Assembly: GCA_900095095.1 (NCBI GenBank)
Contig: FMBT01000676.1
Span: 1 to 25,767 of the forward strand
Reading direction: 5' to 3'
DNA: 25,767 bases
Source: Fragilariopsis cylindrus CCMP1102
Taxonomy: Eukaryota > Bacillariophyta > Bacillariophyceae > Bacillariales > Bacillariaceae
The position numbers and the translations under genes were made by a program. The notes under the pieces are model-generated. The model was not told where the DNA came from. It did not search any database and saw nothing but the letters and a program-made list of their open reading frames with translations. Position 1 is the stretch's first letter. Each line of letters begins with the position of its first letter. Positions 21,403-25,767 of the stretch are shown piece by piece.

Positions 21403-22496
21403 ACCGAAACTACTACTCCTCTTGTTGTTAATAAGAAGAAAGTTTCCTTTTACGCTGCTGATGCTGATGCTGCAGACGACGAAGCTGCTGCTGACAACAT
21501 AATGATCGTCGTATTGTCGTTGTGGTCGTTACGGTACGTTTTGTTCGCATCATATAGCTAAACCTCGATTCCCTCCGTTGCATCAATCAAGCCTTCTATT
21601 CTAATATTGTTTATGTAACACTAACTAAATGAAGAAAAAAACGACCGTTTTATCTATTCTCGAAATATACGATGGCTGTCATACACGGTAATAAAATGTG
21701 AGAAGGGAAGGAAATAAATGTTGATATCTTTTCAAAATTTAAATATTGGATCTAAGCGTAAGCGCGACCAGAAATTCATAACGGGATGTGTCGTTTCGTG
21801 ATCGAGTGACAGTACCGGTACTGTATATCATGTCGGAATGAACTTAAACACGACTGAATCGAATCAAGCAAGAATCAATCAACAGGAAGTTTGATCATTT
21901 TTTTGTTACTTTGTACTTTGTCGATGATTGATTGAGTCAAGTCAAGTTTAAAAAAAAATAGAACAATAAACGACAAGAAAACGACAATAAAGACGATGAT
22001 AATTATGATGGATTACTTGATAATGGATGGACCTGCATGATCTACAGAGTGAGTGACAATATTCGGTCTAATTCTACTCCTCATGTACCTGCTGCACCAT
22101 GCACATGTGCATGTACCTAAACCTGCTGTCTGCACGTGTTACAGTTGCCCATGTATGATGAGGCGAATGATATTCTGCCGACTGCAATAACTGTCACTAC
22201 TACTACTAGTACTACTGCTAAATGAAACCAATCAATTGAAAAAGAAGAAAAAAAAAAACAGACATTAAAGTAATGGAATGGGACTGCATACGTTTATGGA
22301 GAGTTCATTTTTGATTCTTTTTTTCGTATCGTATCGTATCTAAAAATAGCAAAATATCCTAATCAATACATTTTACTATATTATAGCTATATTTCTTATA
22401 TACCTGCACTGCTTTTATTATTGAGCTACTATTACTTTGGCCGCGTCGTCCAAATTTGACTCAAATCAACCGACTATATTATACTGCAGAATAGGT
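21403..22496. other. intergenic region without gene
   Basis: It separates the signal-peptide start from the 3' end of the HMG-box gene. Triplet runs near 21,420-21,500 keep short ORFs open on both strands. Other marks are a perfect 16-bp palindrome CATGCACATGTGCATG (22098-22113) between two ATGTACCT strings, a CGTAT triple repeat near 22326-22340, and one TACTGTA at 21819. No RNA gene is recognised. Confidence 0.45.
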
Positions 22497-23308
22497 TTAT
22501 TCAAAAATGAAACTATAGCTGTTACTGTTGTTATTATGAATACTAGCAGTAGTAGTAATAAGTGAACTGTCACCATCTGTATCGTCGACGTCGACGTCGA
22601 TGCATTTTCTGACTTAACCTTTGATCGATTTGAATTTGAAACCTTTAATCGATTTGAATTTGAAAATGAAAGGAATGCTGATGGAGGTATTTTCGGTGCT
22701 AATGGATCCTTAGAATTCCGCTTCTTCTTCTCAGATGCAACAGGAAGCTTCCATGGTCCTTTATACATCAATTTTTCCCTTTCATACCGTCTCCTATCTT
22801 GTTTTGCAATCTCTTCCCACTCCAAACGTTCGTCTTCATGTAATGCCTTCCATGCCTTAGAAACGAGTTTAGCTACTTCTGTTGTAGAAATCTTTTGACC
22901 AAAATAGGATGTTTTAGAATAAGAAAAAAGAGATGGTGGTGGTTGTGGTGGTTAAGAAAAATGATGATAAATTCGGTTTTTTTCTTATCCCAAAGGATAA
23001 TGCCAATTTCAACGGCAATAGAATAATGTAATGTTGGGAGGGGGTAGAAATTCCTTCATCATAGGTTTGTGGATCGAGGCGTAAGATAGAGTAATAATCT
23101 ATACACTTCTACACAAATATAAACTCACACTTTCATCCATAGCTGCTAGTAATTCGGCACGAATGTCTCTATTTTATCTAATTGAAAAGAACATATAAGA
23201 ATTTTTAAATCGTTTTGGTGCCTGTGGAGCCTTTTTATATCTTACAACTTGATGATGCCTTCCTTCTGGCTTTCCAGATGATATTGTTTTTGCATTGTTA
23301 CTACTCAT
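22497..23308 (-). pseudogene. tandem HMG-box protein, broken by a stop and a frame shift
   Basis: HMG boxes bend DNA in chromatin. Exon 1 (23308-23129) reads MSSNNAKTISSGKPEG...KKAPQAPKRFKNSYMFFSIR, then an in-frame TAA (23174-23176, codon 45) and, in the same frame, NRDIRAELLAAMDES. The intron 22892-23128 (GTGAGT...AAAAG, phase 0) leads to ISTTEVAKLVSKAWKALHED and WEEIAKQDRRRYEREKLMYK, completing the first box, then GPWK. The second box begins KDPLAPKIPPSAFLSFSNSN and is cut off by a 24-base duplication and a frame break near 22601. Reading on as if one base were missing gives DVDVDDTDGDSSLITTT, an acidic tail of the kind seen in HMG proteins, ending at 22497. The unshifted frame ends at 22466 in a hydrophobic, unlikely tail. 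The body of the second box is missing, which also argues for decay. Confidence 0.7.
22624..22671 (-). repeat. 24-bp tandem duplication in HMG-box gene
   Basis: Two copies of a 24-base unit containing ATCGATTTGAATTTGAAA, in frame, giving SNSNRLKV followed by SNSNRSKV. Confidence 0.9.
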
Positions 23309-24575
23309 ATTTGCCACAACAAATAAAATCCAGGGAGCTTACGTTTATATCTTATGCACTACAGTAGTATACAAAATATTCTAAGCAGCGTTCGTGGAGA
23401 AACGAAAATAATTCTGGTGAAACAATCCGGCTAATAGATAGCCAATATATTACTATATATATATATTAGAGGTTAGAGGACTCGGAGTAAATTAAATAAT
23501 AATAGTGAAAAAATGTTGAATACCATAAGTAAAGTTCAACAAAGCAATAGTAATCAACTACTAAAAACGTTCAATTGCACAATATGTTATGCATTCGTAC
23601 TGTGAGAACGTAAATTTTTGAAGCATTAGGAAAAAAATAGATTTCATGTGTGCGAGACGCGTCTTTTCTTAATGCCAAAAACTAGTACGCAACTTCTCAA
23701 ATCTATACGATTTTAGTTAATGTGCTGAACATGTTCTACTGTATTATAACAGATTCAACTACAGTACTCGTCAAGATGATAATAAAAGTACATTAAATAA
23801 TGTTAGTGCTTGTATATTGAAAAATCCAAAACATCGAGTTCTATTTTATTGACCGATCGTGTCTTGCAGAATCAATTAGAATTCGGTATAAAAGCGAGAT
23901 GGTGTGTGCTTACAGTATTTTTATATGCATTATGTGTGTGTGTATGTTTGTGTGTTTGTCTACGGTCTGCGTAGCTAGCATCTTTATTATTATCACGCAA
24001 CCATGGTGTTGTCAATGAACCAGTAATTGCTGGCCCAACGGAGTCAGTTTGTTGTCTACGCTCTCACAATATCTTCTTGTCAAGATTCATTTCATTCTTC
24101 TCGCTGCTGCATGTTTCATAACAAATAAAAGGCTTCGAAGAAAAAAAATGATAGACGTAACAATACCTGCTGTCTATCCGATAGGATGGTCAGCAGCCGC
24201 GTATATAGTAAAGTGCGCTCATTGAATGGCGAAAAAGCGGAATGATATCAAGCTTGACAAAAAGTAACGAGCTGGCATGACGGTAGTAGTAGTTCTAAAC
24301 ACTGTAATTGTCAACACGAAACGAATGCATTCGCTATAATATAACACAAAATCATAAAACGGGAGGATTCGTATTAACAGGTTGTATTCTAGTAACATTT
24401 GAAATAAGGAAAGTCGTGTCGGATCGACCGTTTATTGAGAAGCTTAGTAGTAGTTATTTGCAAGATAAAAGTTGTTAATTTTTTTTTCTGAGTCTATAAT
24501 AAATGCATCAATTATCTATATAATAGTGTACAGTGTGATAGAATGGGACTACGGCCATTTCGATTCTTTATTTTC
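23309..24575. other. intergenic region without gene
   Basis: AT-rich spacer upstream of the HMG-box start and beyond the 3' end of the right-edge gene. It holds an (AT)n tract at about 23452-23467, a GT-rich tract at about 23932-23958, and four TACAGTA/TACTGTA copies between 23360 and 23917. The plus-strand ORF starting at 24472 runs antisense over the 3' end of the right-edge gene and is not credible. No tRNA is seen. Confidence 0.45.
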
Positions 24576-25767
24576 TTATGGTCCACCAGTAGTACTAGTA
24601 GTAAATGCTGAACCAAATCCTGGTCGACCCACTTTATTCATAGAAAAATCTATAGGAAGAGATGGTGGTTGTTTTTGTTTCAATCTTTCATCATCTTGTT
24701 GTTGTCCAATTACCTCATTTTGTTTCGATTCAACATCCACTTTTTCTCTAAATCATAATTACCATTATATTGTTCTTGTTGCTGCTGCTGTTGCTGTTGT
24801 CCTAATTGTGTAACTTCGCTGACAGGAACAACTTTGCATTTTCACCAATTCCTGGAAGTGCCTCAGTAATAACAGGCGCTTCACGTGGCATAATAGGAAG
24901 TTGTTGTTGTTGTTGTCCTTCCATTGGTCGTTGAAATACATTATCTGCTTCTTCTTCTTCTTCGTCTTGTTGCTGCTGCTGCTGCTGCTGTTGTTGTTGG
25001 TATTGCTCCTGTACTTGATGGATGGGAACATACTTTTCACCCATCACCGAAATCAATACTTGTCAATGTATCAGGTGGTGATGCATCGTTTGTCGCTGTC
25101 GCTGTTGTAGTAGTAGTTGGTAACGGAGGTGATGTCATCATAAATTTATCTACTATATCAATCGGTCGTTGTTTTACATCCGATGAATCATTAGCAGGAT
25201 TAGGTACGGTGTTGGCTGCAATCGGACGTCGAGTCATGATAAGATTATTTGGATCAATATATCGTAAATCTCTTCGTTGACCCCCATCATCTTATCATCA
25301 TCATTACTATTATTATATTATTATTATCGCCATTATGATTAGCTCGTTGTGATTCACGAGTTGATGCAAATGAGTTTGTATCATTATAGTAGTGGACGAT
25401 GAACGTAATGTTGATGTTGATGATGATGATCGTAGCATCGTCGTACACCAGTACCAGGTCGCGTGTAATACAGTAGTAATAGATTTTAAATCATTTCGCA
25501 TAGATCCACCTTGTTCAGTACTATTAATAGTATTACTAGAAGCAGTAGCAAGTAGCAGTAGTAGCACCAATAACTGGTTCGTGATTGTGGTACTACCGCA
25601 GGTCGTACTTGTTGTTGGACTTGTTGCTGTTGTTGTTGCAATAATGTAGGTCGCTGTTTGTAGTTTAGGCATAATATAATCGGATTTGTTGGAATTGTTA
25701 CCAGTCCAGCCGGTACATATTGTTGTTACCATATGGGACGAGTGTTGTTGTTGTTTGTTGATATTGA
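24576..25767 (-). CDS. Gln-rich protein, 3' part only, several frame breaks
   Basis: The gene enters from the right edge; its stop is TAA at 24576-24578. The coding-like path reads RRDLRYIDPNNLIMTRRPIA, PIDIVDKFMMTSPPLPTTTT and LTSIDFGDG. It continues EKYVPIHQVQEQY, a Gln run with DEEEEEADNVFQRPMEG, MPREAPVITEALPGIGENAK, VVPVSEVTQLGQQQQ, then VDVESKQNEVIGQQQDDERL and a C-terminus FSMNKVGRPGFGSAFTTST. To follow it one must change frame near 25316, 25281-25285, 25039, 24833 and 24741-24745. Four of these equal one missing base, mostly in or beside homopolymers; the one at 25039 equals one extra (or two missing). Right of about 25,390 the frame is unclear. No family is recognised; the Gln-rich, acidic and Pro-rich make-up is compatible with a nuclear regulatory protein, but that is only a possibility. 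Confidence 0.5.

Noticed and set aside
20231..23176. Reassigned TAA codon
   Set aside because: Intact genes in the window end with TAA, and the two in-frame TAA codons lie in regions that are otherwise broken.
23175..23242. An intron (GTAAGA...TTTTCAATTAG) that could remove part of HMG exon 1
   Set aside because: It would delete conserved HMG residues (APKRFKNSYMFF), and the reading after its end would not improve the box.
24472..24813. 113-codon plus-strand ORF
   Set aside because: It runs antisense to the C-terminus of the right-edge Gln-rich gene, whose reading is better supported.

Overview
The window looks like nuclear DNA of a diatom, probably a pennate. The evidence is AT-rich sequence, spliceosomal GT-AG introns, genes on both strands without operons, heavy in-frame triplet repeats (Asn, Ser, Thr, Gln, Asp runs), and protein families I associate with diatoms: a CRAL-TRIO/DUF6824 protein, a BspA-like (DUF285) repeat protein, and a tandem HMG-box protein. 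I cannot name the species from the sequence.

Left part (1-8153): a mostly empty 1.66 kb edge; an RmuC-family protein (1802-2896, +), a bacterial-type predicted nuclease with an Arg-rich N-terminus suggesting organelle import; a 765-residue low-complexity protein (3423-5720, -) with an internal duplication of about 300 bp; and a 533-residue, probably all-helical protein (6552-8153, +) diverging from it. All three are intact single open frames.

Middle (8154-12695): 4.5 kb with no convincing gene. It is rich in repeats: a 39-bp tandem duplication, opposed CA and TG microsatellites, a 3.5-copy tandem repeat of about 190 bp, and GA tracts. One GC-richer block just upstream of the next gene carries a weak ORF.

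12696-16068 (+) is a three-exon gene. Splicing two introns gives one 937-residue protein with CRAL-TRIO-like and split DUF6824 domains. Facing it is a sulfatase gene (19845-16476, -) with three exons and an intact active-site motif, but with one frame break. Each gene has one intron that contains an inverted-repeat, MITE-like element.

Upstream of the sulfatase, on the same strand, lie a Thr/Gly/Ser-rich stretch and a BspA-like repeat region that begins with a signal peptide. Together they may be one secreted BspA-like/sulfatase fusion, interrupted by frame breaks. Further right are a broken HMG-box gene (23308-22497, -) and the 3' part of a Gln-rich gene running off the right edge (-).

Two window-wide patterns stand out. 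First, the right third has about ten single-base frame breaks, nearly all of the kind expected from one missing base, while the left two thirds has none. Second, the 7-mer TACAGTA/TACTGTA occurs about 36 times, almost only in intergenic DNA and introns.
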